Assembly (NCBI GenBank): GCA_964036275.1
Contig: OZ038433.1
Span: forward strand, 21,312,485 to 21,376,484
DNA from: Litoditis marina
Lineage: Eukaryota > Nematoda > Chromadorea > Rhabditida > Rhabditidae
Direction of reading: 5' to 3'
Length of the DNA: 64,000 nucleotides
The notes beneath the pieces were generated by a model. That model ran no database searches, had not been told where the DNA came from, and saw nothing but the letters and a program-made list of their open reading frames with translations. Of this stretch, positions 23,001-34,946 are shown in pieces. A program made the position numbers and the translations under genes. The first letter of the stretch is position 1. Each line of letters begins with the position of its first letter.

Positions 23001-26000
23001 ACCTAAGCGGGATTGGTCCACGTGATAGTTTTTCTTTAAACTACATACGGGCTCCTTTCTGATGAGTAGGCGAATTTTATTTCTCGTTATTTAATATTTT
23101 TCCATCAAACCTTCGTTTAAGGCCTTGTAAATGTGTGATTCCCCCATCCCCCTACTATTCGGTTTCCCATAGTTTGACTGTTGTGTTGTCGTTCTTTACC
23201 ATCACAACATGTTCCTCTGTGCTATCAAGGCCCGTTATTGTCGGATAACATGTTGGAGGAAGGAGTATTATATGGTGTTTTTTTCATCAGTTGAATGGTC
23301 TACCACATCTGTAAGTTTGTAAGTTGTACCTTTCAGTCTCCCCAGACGTTCTCAAGTACTCCCACTTCGAATGGTGGACAGCAATGGAGAAAGGCAGAAG
23401 TCGCCTCGATCACATCCAAGGCACCCAAAAAGGAGAACATGCAACTCGCTGTTAGTTGTCCCAGCGCCTCTCTTTGATAAGATTACTCTTTTTTTTGTTG
23501 CGAAAATGTCTATAATAGTCACAACACCAGGTTTTGTGACTAGAGGAATTTCGTTGAATTTGGATAGAAATCTTCTTATATGTCGAAACTTTTTCATTTT
23601 TATAGGATCTGAAGAAATGCAAGGAGACCTTCATCGATTCGCACTGCCATCTCGACTTCATTTTCAACAAATTGAAGAGGGGCGGGAATTTGGCGGCATG
23701 GAGAAAAGACTTCCCGGACGCATTCCCCGACAGCTTCGAAGGTTTGTGTTGGGGGTATTCATGTATTTCTGTAATGAACAGTGTGTCTTATTAAGCAATG
23801 GTTGATACTCGATAGATGTACACCTATAGATAAGACAAAGTTTTAAAAGGTCTCACGTTTTTTGATAGTTTTGTCTTTTGCACGTAGAATGAGTGCTCAC
23901 CCAAAAGATCAGAAAAGCAGCGGATAACTTTGAAAAAGAAGACATCCCACTTATTGTGGCCAGAGCTCATAATTACCATTCATACGGAATGCGGTAAACA
24001 CGGGCAGGATGGAATGAGATGAATAATACTATTGGTCACAAAAAAAATTCTGTTCATTTTTAGCAAATTTTTTTCGAAGGGCATTTTGAATGGTTTTAAT
24101 TGCAGGATGTATTCCCAATTTCATTGAACCCGCTCTTTTTGTGAAAGGTCTCGATAAGACCAAGTTTGACAAAGAATGGATAGTGGAGCAATTGCAGGTG
24201 AGAGGCAGAGGAGACACGTACTACTCACTATTGTTCCGTCTTATCGGAAATCCTTTCGTTCAGCACTGATCTTTTCGTTTAACAAAAGTAACTTAAGTGG
24301 CATTATTGCCATATGTGTTCCTCTATGGCCACCCATGTAGGTGAAATAGTTCCGAATAGGGCGAAAAAGTGAGCACTTCTGATCCGAAAACACGCAATAA
24401 TTGAATTTTTCCCCGAATCTTCTACATTACCTCCCATCTCAGGGGCATGACAGACGTTTTGAAGATGACGTACGTTCGTATTATATTGAGCCGCATTTAA
24501 CCATTTCGTGTATGCTCTTCCTCTCAGGACCCGTTGGTGTTGGGTGCCTCATACGGCTGTCATCCCCATTGGAGCGAGTCGTGGAACGAGGATGTGGAGA
24601 GAGAACTGGCAGACATCTGCGAGCGACGGAAAGAGTCGCGAATCGTGGCCATCGGCGAGTGCGGACTCGACTTCTACAAGTCAGTTTCCCCCACAGTCAT
24701 ACACCAGCAACGTTCGACTCGATAAAAAGCGGTCTCTTTTCGGGTTAAACACGTGAACACCATAGGTGCGATACCCCGGTTATCTGACCGGGTGATCCTT
24801 GACTTTTCCTTCAACTGGGCTAGGGAAAGCCATAACTTTTTCTAGAATTCTGGTTTATTCTAGAATTACCTAGCGGGTACTTGTACCTTTTTGGTTTGTG
24901 CTGTGGAAGGGAGGTTTAACTGTTTACACGCTAAAACCGACACTATCCCACCTATGGTGAACACAATGATTACTTGGTATCGAAATTAAACTTTTGTCAC
25001 TAGATTTTGTTCTGCGTGTTTTTTGTGCAACTCTTGACATTGTATTCTATTCAATCCGATATGCAAACCGAAGGACGAGTAATAGTTTTGATAAAGACTA
25101 CGCCTAGTTATTTTGACCACTATCCTATATCGCATTTCGTTTGCAGGAGTGAGGCGTCAATGGATACGCAGATGCAGGTGTTCGCCGAACAGTTGAAGCT
25201 GGCTACGCACACTAGTTTACCGGTGATCATTCACTGCAGGTAATCTACAATTCCAATTGGATTACGTCCCCGGATAGGTGTTTCAATTCCTCTAGAGAAG
25301 ACTAGTATGCATTGAATCAGCTCACCTTTTTTGTGTCAATAAAAGATGGTTGTATTATTTTATCGCTGAATCTTGTAGACTTTTTGACAAACGTAAGGGA
25401 TTGAGAAAGAACTGATTCGAAAAATGTCCAGTAAGCTCTTCATTACGTGTAAATCCGTTCTTTTGTGAATGCTTATGATGTTTTATTATAGGTCTGGGGG
25501 AGGTTATGACGCAGAGGAGCCGTGTCTCAGAATCATGGTACAGGTGAATCGTTAAAATTCAGAATCAACATACTTGAAAGTATTATTGCCTGAATACCAA
25601 GAAAAATAGCTCCTTTTCCATTGATGATTTCGGTACTTCGAACGAAAAATCTGTACCAAAAACGAGTTATTTTTGAAGAAAAGTGGAACTGTGTTCCCAG
25701 ACTAATTCAGCACTGGAAACGCATTTTTGAGCAGGCTTTTGTGGAAAGTACACTCTACCATTCCATTTCACATCAAGTGTTAGAACGAGTTAATAACAGT
25801 AATAGTAGTAATAGGTTTATTCCACAAAAATCACACATATTTTATCTAATAAATATCCACGGGAATAAAAGTGTGTTGTTCTGCGTGTTGTTGTTTTAAC
25901 ATTACAGTTTTGCAGCATCTTCATCATTTCCACAGTGTCCATAGACACTGTTATACCGAAAACTGGAGCACCGCTCAGATGTGGATGAGAAAGTTTCCCA

Positions 26001-27661
26001 ATGTTGTGTTTGGTTAGTTTCTTGCCACCCACTCAATGGACAGGGGTTGTTAATCGAGTTGAAAATTTCGAGTTTCGAGTTTTTCTAGTTTCGAGTATTT
26101 CGAGTTTTCGAGTTCTGAAATTTTCGAGTTTTTCGAGTTCGAGTTTTATTTTTGACAACCCTACAATGGACATCTCATCTGGTTAATGACTGATTGACTT
26201 TTCAGTTAACTGCTCGCCTGAGAATTTTATCACGTCCAGGGGTGACCAAAAAGTTGACCGACCCTACCACCGGTACGACCCCTCCCCCTTAAAAAATGCA
26301 AGTTCACCAAAAAATAAGAAATTCTTCTTCATAATTGCGAGAAAATTCATCTAAATTGGCAAATAAATCATCGTAAATTCGGAAATTTTCGACCCTGGCG
26401 GGCCTTTACGACTCCCCTCCCCCCTAAAAATGTGGCACGCGTGCAACTTGTGGTCACCCCTGATTACATCAGCTATACACATGTACCCAAATAGAAACTC
26501 AGTGGCTTTTCTAGAAACTAATGATTGCTTTTATATGCTTTTCAAATTTTGTTTGCATGCCCCCCGATGGCCTGGATGGTACTGACACATTGTTCGAAGT
26601 TATTCGGCGCAAAACATGAAATGTACCTCTTTTTTTTTCATATTATGTTGAGAGAAACGTATTCCAGGTTTCACCAACGTCGTCCTCGGTTGGAACCAGG
26701 AATCGCCACAGTTCGAGGCCTTTCTGAAGATTCCCCTCGATAGGATTGTGCTGGAGACGGATGCGCCCTACTTCCGACCAGCTGCCGTCAGTTTATATCA
26801 CTGTGTACTTTCTGTAGTTCAATATGTTCAGCCGTCCTTTTTTCAACTTTTAGCAAACGATAGATATAGTTGTAGATTGTAGAGACGACCAGACAATATT
26901 GACCTTTCAACATTTGACCGATTTGATAAACTTTTCCTACTTTCAAAGTGGCCTGAATGAAAAACGAGTCCAGCTAAGCACTGGTACTAGAGTCGGTTGA
27001 AAATAAATGTTTCAACTGTAAGTCGCAAACGTGTCATTACATTGAATTGTTCATTGTGATCCCCTTTAACTGCGTGTTTTTAGTTTGCCATCGATTCTCT
27101 TCCCCGTAAAGTGTCGCTGCCAGGAATGGGTCAGTTTCGTTTTGTTCAAACTCTGCTGTCAATCATTGCGTTTCTTCTGTAGTTTTGAAACGCCAGTCAT
27201 GTCATTAAGAAGAAGACTGTTCTATATCGCATAGTTCATGTGTTTCAGCGGAAACTACCCTTTTTTGCCGGTTTTGCAGCATATGTGTGCAGGCAGTGTT
27301 GAGAAAAGTGACACCTTGACAATAGTAGTCATTGTTTACATGTTTTCAAACTATCATTTGTGGATTTGGTGGTTGAGAGTGTTCGAAAATGTTTAGTTTT
27401 CAGTCTATGCAATTGGTGAAATTTAATAATGATAGTAAAGAATGTCACTGATAACTGGGATCATATGTTTGTAGGTAACTGTGTTAATGTTTTTTTTTTC
27501 AAATGTTATCACAAAATTATTCATCTTAAATTATAATACGATTTTGTTCAGCTATAACGGTGGCAGGTCTATTGGCCCAGACTCGCGGTATCCCATTGGA
27601 GGAGGTGATGCGAGCGACGAGCAACAACACAAGACGGGTTTACATCTTGCAGTCGCGTTGA
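17084..27661 (+). CDS. TATDN2-like TatD-family metal-dependent nuclease, 18 exons, 642 aa
   Basis: Exons: 17084-17186, 17660-17751, 18224-18352, 20332-20422, 20824-20926, 21436-21510, 22015-22150, 22680-22868, 23337-23450, 23606-23741, 24106-24197, 24528-24679, 25147-25239, 25492-25543, 25916-26012, 26668-26786, 27084-27129, 27552-27661. Phases agree throughout. Residues 1-344 are low in order (Ser/Pro/Asn and basic tracts), like the extension of vertebrate TATDN2. Residues 345-642 are a complete TatD hydrolase: H357-C-H359 in DSHCHLD, E464 in IGECGLDFY, H500 in VIIHCR, H530 in HCYTENW and D583 in ETDAPYF. All expected metal ligands are present, so an active Mg/Mn-dependent DNase/RNase is inferred. 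A TTTCCAG acceptor ends at 17060, 23 nt before the ATG. Introns carry many MITEs. Confidence 0.93.
20688..20804. mobile_element. TTAA-flanked MITE (AGAAGGACGATTATGTGG family), copy 2
   Basis: Inverted ends beginning AGAAGGACGATTATGTGG are flanked by TTAA at 20684-20687 and 20805-20808. It ends 19 bp before exon 5 of the TatD gene. Confidence 0.88.
21831..21989. mobile_element. hAT-like MITE (CATACCCCAGTAAGG family), intact copy
   Basis: The inverted ends are CATACCCCAGTAA and TTACTGGGGTGTG. The flanks AGCCTAAC and CCCCTAAC match at 6 of 8 bases, compatible with an old 8-bp duplication. It lies 25 bp before exon 7 of the TatD gene. Diverged relatives are at 1781-1912, 5343-5517 and 12125-12235. 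Confidence 0.75.
22921..23035. mobile_element. TTAA-flanked MITE (AGAAGGACGATTATGTGG family), diverged copy 3
   Basis: Inverted ends AGTGGAACGATCATGTGG and CCACGTGATAG... sit between TTAA at 22917-22920 and 23036-23039, in intron 8 of the TatD gene. Confidence 0.75.
24761..24956. mobile_element. hAT-like MITE (CATAGGTGCG family), copy 2
   Basis: This 196-bp element has ends CATAGGTGCGAT and CCCACCTATG and a perfect 8-bp duplication GTGAACAC (24753-24760 and 24957-24964). It is in intron 12 of the TatD gene. Confidence 0.92.
26042..26163. mobile_element. hAT-like MITE with a simple-repeat body (TTTCGAG motif)
   Basis: The ends are AGGGGTTGTTAATC and TTGACAACCCTA, with a perfect 8-bp duplication CAATGGAC (26034-26041 and 26164-26171). 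The 122-bp body is a GAGTTTTCGAGTTTCGAG-type repeat. The ends match 8174-8885 but the body differs. It lies 30 bp after exon 15 of the TatD gene. Confidence 0.9.
26237..26462. mobile_element. hAT-like MITE (CAGGGGTGACC family), copy 2
   Basis: This 226-bp element starts CAGGGGTGACCA and ends TGGTCACCCCTG. The flanks are ATCACGTC and ATTACATC, a decayed 8-bp duplication. It is nearly identical in layout to 9660-9885. Confidence 0.9.
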
Positions 27662-29926
27662 ATTTGTCATTAGATTGACTCTTCTTTCTTTGATCTTTCC
27701 CATCATCCCATCCATTAATTTAGACGTGCTTTCATGGGTTTTTCCGGTTGTTTATGTGTATATCCTCTAGAATTCCTGTAGAAATTGGAGCTAGCTCTGC
27801 TCCCGTGTTTATTTTTAATTTTAAGCATAATCTCATTTGTATTTGATCTTCATTTTACCTGTTTCAAGTGCATATATGAGTCGTTAATTTAGTTTTTTGT
27901 TTATAGTAATTTGTCTTTCTCGAAATCAGTATTTTGATCGTCTTTCTGGAAAGTGGCTAATGTTGTTATGATTCATTTATGTTTACCTCGTTCTGCGGGT
28001 TTCTCTGCTGTTTATCAATCGCAGGTATCATGAAGTTGTGTTTTCGTTTCAAAATTTTTAAGATAAATATTTGTTGGGACATACTGTACTTGTTGATGTG
28101 CTCGTGTTGTTCAGCTTGTAACTCCATAATTGGCTTTGACACGGTTAAATAACCGTTTATCACCTCAATCGACTAGTTAGAGGTCAGTTAAGTTGACTGA
28201 TTGGTTGACATGATCAGACATGATGTTAAGTAGATGCCAATAACCCCCGGTTATGACATCTCAGGTCATCATTATGTATCACCCTCAATTACACGACAGA
28301 ACAATGATAAAATATAGAGAGTAACTGAACTTTTCTTGTAATTGAATTCGATACACGCGAAAATTGGTGAATTCTATATCTAACCGGGTTTTTAGGTAAC
28401 CTAACCCTTTTTTGGTATCCTATTTTTAGGTTACCTCAGTAGGTAACCGGTTGGTAACCTAAAATGAAAAACCGGTTACCTGTTTTTCTAACGCAAAACT
28501 TGGTTTTTACCGTCAGTTTGAACGGTAACCGGATTTTAGTTTCAGGTTACTTTCAGGTTACACAGGAGCGCCGGTTTCCCTGAAATTATCGAGAATTTGT
28601 AGGGTATTTTATCATATTTTTCCCGCACTTTTCCCTGATACTGAGTTTCCCTGAAATTTCCGAGAATTTGTAGAGTTTATACCTCCATTCCACCCTGAAA
28701 ATACCTTGAACGTTCTCGGGGATTTCCCGGAAATTCCATTTCCCCAAAACACCCTAGGTTTTTCCGGGTGCCCAATTTTCCGATGTACCTACAAGGTAAC
28801 CTGAAAAAGAGGTTACCAGAAAAACGGTTAGGTTACCTAAAAACCGGGTGGGTTGTAGAATTGGCCGCGAAAAATATATATCTCCCCATAAGAGTAACCA
28901 ATATGTTTAGTAAACACCTGGTAACACGAATCCCCTAGAATTATTTGTTATTGCAGTATATATACGACGTCGATCAAACAACAAACTACAAGGCGTAGAC
29001 GGGTCGAGCTAACCTGAGGTGGGAAGACGATTTGAGCTGAAATCATTTAACCCCTGTTTCACTTTGTTTTAGGTAGGTACGTAGACAGTAGAAATGTTTG
29101 TTTTCCAGTTGAGTGAACAAACTGCTTACTGCTGTGTTGTAGCATTTTCAATCACTGACCATAAACTTTTTTCGAACGTGTGCACGTAGGATGACTTTGA
29201 TGTCTCTTGCCTCGTTCTCTGGAAGTGCTACAAACCATGCAAAAGGTAACTTGTAGTATGTCATTTAATTTTATAAAAACTCGAATTGCACCTTTGTTGG
29301 TGGTTTCTTTTACACTGCCAACACTTGTGACTGCTCGTTGTAGATAGAAAAGTTAACTTTACCGTAAACATGTGCGTAACTAGATAATAACGGGCTAAGT
29401 TGTTAAGAAGTTTCGCACGAACTGTGATTACACGGTCGATATAATTGACCCTTCTTCTGATTTGCCATTGGTCAAATTTGGGACACGCCCCGCCCCTTTA
29501 GAGGCCAGCCTACTCATCAATGGTGCACAGGTCTCAGTTCACATTTTTGACCAATACAAACGGATTTACTTCATTTTGCTATCACTCTGCTTGTTGTAGC
29601 CGATCTAGTTCATTTGATATCTCTGTTCTATCGCGAGAAGTAGTAATTGTGAAGAATCTTATCAACTTCCGAGATATCTTGAAATTGGAGTTTAAATAAC
29701 ATTTTAGGTTGACATCAAGAGAGATTCTTTGAGTACATTTCATGCTTCAATTCTTATCACTTACTGTTTGCTCTTCTAAGTTGATTACACATTAAGTTCT
29801 AGTTAGTAATATACTACAACCTCAAAACAGTTTTGGATAAAACTGTGTTCGTGTAACAGTTCCACTTAGATTTGATGTGTATCATTCATGTGCTTCTTCA
29901 ATGTAACTTATCATTCCAGCTATCGA
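27662..29926 (+). other. Intergenic region between the TatD and Wnt genes
   Basis: No exon is supported. It holds the third Mutator-like MITE (28366-28866). The remainder is AT-rich and would include the TatD 3' UTR and Wnt 5' regulatory DNA, but no specific element is recognised. No clear AATAAA follows the TatD stop. Confidence 0.5.
28366..28866. mobile_element. Mutator-like palindromic MITE, copy 3, with internal insertion
   Basis: The ends are GGTGAATTC and GAATTGGCC. The flanks GCGAAAATT (28357-28365) and GCGAAAAAT (28867-28875) are a 9-bp duplication with one mismatch. It is 501 bp, twice the size of the other copies, because about 230 bp rich in TTTCCCTGAAATT and TTTCCGGG motifs (about 28560-28790) interrupt the palindrome. 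Confidence 0.8.
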
Positions 29927-32900
29927 ATGTCTTCTTTATTTCTTCTCATAGTGATTTTGGCCTCAACAGAAGCGTGGTGGTTAGTTTTATTTATATTTGA
30001 AGGGAAGGGTTTTGAAGATGATGAGCACATTTCTCAGAAATTTGTTTGCTGATTGATTGTTTGTAGTAGCGAGGGTAATACAAAATCTCAATTTCCCCCA
30101 CCTTTCACACAACAATACCTACATGGTTTGGAATGCATACTGTAAGACTAAGTAAGTAAGTAAGGTACTGATTCGCCTGGGAAACTATCTATAGTTATGA
30201 GTCGCGGATTAAACATTAAAACCGCGAAATATCTCTCCGAAACAATCCTTCTGCAAGTTTTTACTGGTATTGTAACACTGAGATCTCTTTGTGTCATGCC
30301 ATGTGCGATAGAAAAACGGACTGCTTTGGCCGAGTGTTGAAATGTTGTAGTATGACGCATGTTTCGGACGAAATTTAGAAAGGTTGCGGCCGGGGTTCAT
30401 ATAGTGAAACAAGTCCAGAATCTAAAATTTTGTTTAGAAATTATATCGAACAGTTTTCAGTTGTTCATATAGTTTGATACCCCATGTTAAAGAAAATAAT
30501 GAAAATTTTCCGTAAAGGTTGTCCAAATTGAATGACTAAATCGGTAATCGACCATACGTTCAATTTTCGATCACGGTCCACGTAGTAATACTTCCCTGTA
30601 AATTTGCTCGTTATCTTCCTTCGCCCCATTGGTTCCGTTTCTTTTTACTCGCCGAACCCGTCTGGCGCCAAGCATACTGTATGTAAGATTGTCGCCCAGG
30701 CGGTAGTATGCTGAAAAGGGAATTAGTAAATGAGCGGAATTCGCTACAAAATGGGTTGAGTTCGATACAGCCTCACTTTTGAGATTTTTCTGCGTGAAGA
30801 GTATGGTCTACATTCCTAGCGAGTATCCTGCAGTAGACATCGTACTTCCCATTGCTATCTACCGTGACATTTACTTTTGCTGTATACATTTTGGAGCACC
30901 TTTCGTGCTAGGGAATCAATTGAAAATGCGAAAACTATTCTGATAACATTCACGTAATCAAAATGCACTAAACATATCGTAATCATACAGTAATTTAATT
31001 GCTGTAGTAATCTCGGAAAGTAAGAAAACTACTATACAAATATTACAAATGTGGGTTTAGTTTATCTGTAGTTTGGAAGGATTCTGGTAGGGGTTTAGTA
31101 AGTATAAAGTTTTTCTGCTGCCCACGTTAACTACCATTTACATGTTATAGATCTGTACGCGTACAGACACTGACATTAGTTTTCCCTGAAACGGTTTTTT
31201 TCCTAATCTCGTTGTGAGTCGGTATTTCATCGAGAACTTCCGATGTTTTTTATTGTTTCATTAATTATGACGCAACTTTCGTGTTTGCTTTGCGGTGATC
31301 GGCGTACTCCTTCTATTGTTGAATGGGGCATGTTTTACGAGTTTCGGCTCTTGAAAGAAAGAGGAACACCATGACCCTCCCTCACAGTTTATGACTCATT
31401 TACGACACGACCACACACGGCGCCTCTTGCCGCCTAATTAGCAAACAAGAGCATAGGTAGGTAGAGGAGATGTCGGAAAAACGTGGCACTATGCAGGGAA
31501 AATAATTTTTTGTAAAATTACTAATTATGTAGTATTTCAGTTGGAAACAAGGAACCATCATTTTAAGTACGAGTTTTAGTACTTTTAGTGTTAGTTTACA
31601 TAAAGTATCAATAAATTTAATTCACGTGATCTCTTCAGGCTACTCTCCGAAACTCATCGCGAGCGGTTCTCGTCTAAATTTGGCCCCGCCTCCGCGTGTG
31701 CCATGGTGCCGGGATTGTCATCCAAACAACGGCAGTTGTGCGTTCGAAATCCAGAAGCCATGAAATTTGTGGTCAGTTTTTTGATACTCTTCGTTACACC
31801 GAAGTTAAGTGAATTTTAGTGTACACTGTTCGCAATTCAGACATTGAAACCCAGCTTGTTTTTCAAGCCAAACATCAAGCTTTTCCATGTTAGCTTTAGC
31901 TTCGGTCAACAACTTGATTCAGTGATTCAGCAGCAACATAGGTTACAAAATAGGACATATTCTGAAGCACCTGAATCATTCGTAAACTTTGAACCGTTTT
32001 CGTAGAAATAGTACCGAAATTTTATTTAGGTGGATGGACTACGAATGGCTTTACACGAGTGCGAGAATTCGTTTCGAAACCAGGTCTGGAACTGTTCGCT
32101 GACGGTCAAAGGAGTTGGCACAACGCCATTGAAATGTAAGTCGTGATCATCAACTTTACGTGTAGCCTGGATTGTAGTATGGTTTAGGGTGATCTTAGTT
32201 GTGAATGTGTACTAGTTCTTGTAAACTTTTGGTTTTCGTAGAAAACCTTGGCTGAAAAAAGTGTTACTAGCTTATTTTTGTTATTTCGTTAGAGTATTAA
32301 GGTTCCGTACAATTTTTTTTCGTATAGTGGCTGAAATTTACTTTTACCTCTCGAAAACAATACATTTAATGTTTTCAGTGGCATCGAAAGAGTCTGCGTA
32401 CGTGTATGCTATTTCTTCCGCTGGAGTCAGTCATGCTCTAGCCAGAGCATGTGCCAAGGTGAGACTTCCTATTTCATTCTAGTTAACTGCTTGGCTTACT
32501 GGTTCATTACGGATTTCCACTAACTTCGAAACTGGCGCGAGTTTCACCGACGTCTTGGCTGTCAATATGGATTTTATAGGGCTGTCAGCTAATTGAGATA
32601 TTTTTGGCGGAGAAAGGAGTGAAATAAGTTGTTCAAAAGTATAATCAAGTTCATTGCGCACCCTAAGCAACATTCTCGATCTTTCTGATATTACCAAGTT
32701 GAGAAGCAGGATTCGCTCAATGATTTATAGATTTTTTTTGCGGCTGCTACTAGGTTAGGCAGGCGAAATTTGCAACTGGCTTCTATCACTCTTTCTCTTG
32801 GTGTTTGGATAATCATTCAAACCTTTCTTTTCCATTATTTGTGAAACATTTTTAGGGTGAGATCGGTGACTGTGGCTGTGGCCCTAACCCGATCACAACG

Positions 32901-34946
32901 GGAAAATCTTTTATATGGGCCGGCTGCTCGCACAATGTACGATATGGAAATCAGTTCGGAAGGAGGTTCATCGATGCAAATGACAGGAAACACAAGGATT
33001 CTAGGTTCGTTTTTGCTGTTTTCAATTTGTATAAAAAGAATCGGTGTAGTTTTCTTTTCGGTTAGTGAAGTTAGAAAGTTTACCGTGGTTCAATCTTTGT
33101 TGTTGTTGGTTACGATACACGCTATATTAACTTTTATCAAACCTATGTTTTGATCTAAGATAATCCATGTTATTGATTTGTGTGAATAGTAGAGAAACCA
33201 CCTAAAGTCCTAAAGGGACCGCACAGAGAAGGGTTGATTCTCTGTTTTTGTAGTTTGAGGACCCTGAACATGTGAGAGCAAAGTGCACTCCAGTTCGCTT
33301 GAACTTCCTCCACTATAATATCTGAATTGCAGGTCTCTCATGAACATTCACAACAACAAAGTCGGTCGTCGTCTTCTTTCGAATTCTATGAAAAAGCAGT
33401 GTAAATGTCATGGAGTCAGCGGAAGTTGTGTCACCAAAACGTGCTGGAAAGTCGTTCCGAGGTAGGCTTTGGATATTTCGTTTGAACAATTTGATAGGTT
33501 TTGTAAAAAGTCAAATGTGCGACAAGCAAACTCGAGAATAAGGTGAATATACCGCTAGTTTTGTTTGTTTGGATAAAGCGAAGACGTGTTGGAGAGATTC
33601 AGCTGTTTATAAATACCACCAATTATGTTATTCCAGATTCGATGAGTTTGCCACAATGCTTCGCGACAAATATGAACTGGCTCAACAGGTAGATTTCTAT
33701 TCATCGTTTTTGTTTTTGTACTCAGCGTATGCATCTCTCTCCTTTCTCTCTTTCCTCTCTCCTTTCTCTCTTTTCTCTCTCCTTTCTCTCTCCTCTCTCT
33801 CCTTTCTCTCTCCTTTCTCTCTCCTTTCTCTCTCCTCTCTCTGTCTTTCGCCCTCTTACTCCAATTATCTCTCTCAAACTTCAATTTCCCAGTTTGTTCT
33901 CTGTCAACCAAGTATTTGCAGGTGACCGCGTCTGCGCACGGTACCTCTCTGATGGTTCGACCTCCGTCCTCCTCTGGTAGATCAGAAAGATACCTTAAAG
34001 AAGTGGACAGCAATAAGGTGAGTTTCTCAGCTTCTTCTCATTTGCAGTTTTCACGTTTCCAATAAGCTTGGTGAGTTTTCTGCTCCTTCTCAATTAACCC
34101 TTCAAACCAGTGAACTACTTCGCTAAAAGCTGTACGGTAGTTTTCATGCTTCACTAAGTGAGCATTGATTCGATGAGTAGACGAAAATCATTTTTGACCT
34201 CCAAGAAATTTGACCTATTCACCTATTACGCAAGGATTTAACAGTATGCATTGTTTTCCGTGAAGGTTTGAATGTTCCTTTAACCTTCACCGTTGGCTAA
34301 GATGTAGCGTTTCAGGCTGCCAAGAATGCTCTTGTCTTCCTCGACCCCTCGCCCAACTACTGTAGTCTAGATGTGAACGGAGGTGTAGAGGCTAAGGGCA
34401 GAGAATGTGGACAGAACTGCAGACAAATATGCTGCGGAAGAGGTCGGTTTTTGAAGCTTACGCATTGCATCGTAACAGTTATGTTTAGATTTTGTCTGGT
34501 TCAGAGTTTAGTAATACTGCTTTGAATATTCAGTTATCTGTAGCGGAATTGTGTGAGAGTTCTACCCGTCGTAAGAAACCGAATATTCAACTCTACGGCA
34601 GGACATGGTGTTAAAACAACAACCTGATCTCTTGGCATAGGTTTAGTATAGTAGTTTAGTGGGTTGAAAATATCAGCATATCAATGGTTCCGGTTGTTTC
34701 AGCCGCACCAGGTCCTGGTTTGAATATTTTTATGAGAAAATTCCAGCGGGGACGAACGAGACATCGGTCCCGAAATGATTGTTCTAGAAAGCATGATGAT
34801 CATTCATTCTCAATCTGTATATGTATTCAGGGTGGACAACTATTCGCGAAGTGGTGGATGAGCCCTGTCATTGTCAGTTCATCTGGTGTTGTGAAGTCAA
34901 GTGCAAAACCTGTAAAAAAGTGGTCGACCGCAACTACTGTCGTTGA
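29927..34946 (+). CDS. Wnt family secreted ligand, 10 exons, 346 aa
   Basis: Exons: 29927-29979, 31639-31771, 32030-32135, 32379-32458, 32856-33004, 33333-33461, 33637-33688, 33922-34017, 34316-34442, 34831-34946, all in phase. Residues 1-17 are a signal peptide. The mature protein carries exactly 24 cysteines, the full Wnt complement. It includes the lipid-modified serine S203 in [10 protein letters not shown], the WNCS sequon, the [10 protein letters not shown] helix, the [11 protein letters not shown] motif, CCGRG and the terminal [13 protein letters not shown] cluster. It should act as a palmitoleoylated ligand for Frizzled receptors. The start codon is 7 nt after a TTCCAG acceptor ending at 29919. 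Intron 1 is 1.66 kb. Which Wnt subfamily it belongs to cannot be settled by eye. Confidence 0.97.
33729..33845 (+). repeat. Tandem polypyrimidine tract (CTCTCCTTTC-type)
   Basis: A continuous CTCTCTCCTTTCT repeat lies in intron 7 of the Wnt gene, upstream of the acceptor at 33921. Its reverse complement gives a spurious Glu/Arg/Lys-rich frame. Confidence 0.95.

Noticed and set aside
33555..34013. Glu/Arg/Lys-rich reverse frame in the Wnt gene
   Set aside because: Antisense translation of the polypyrimidine repeat at 33729-33845.
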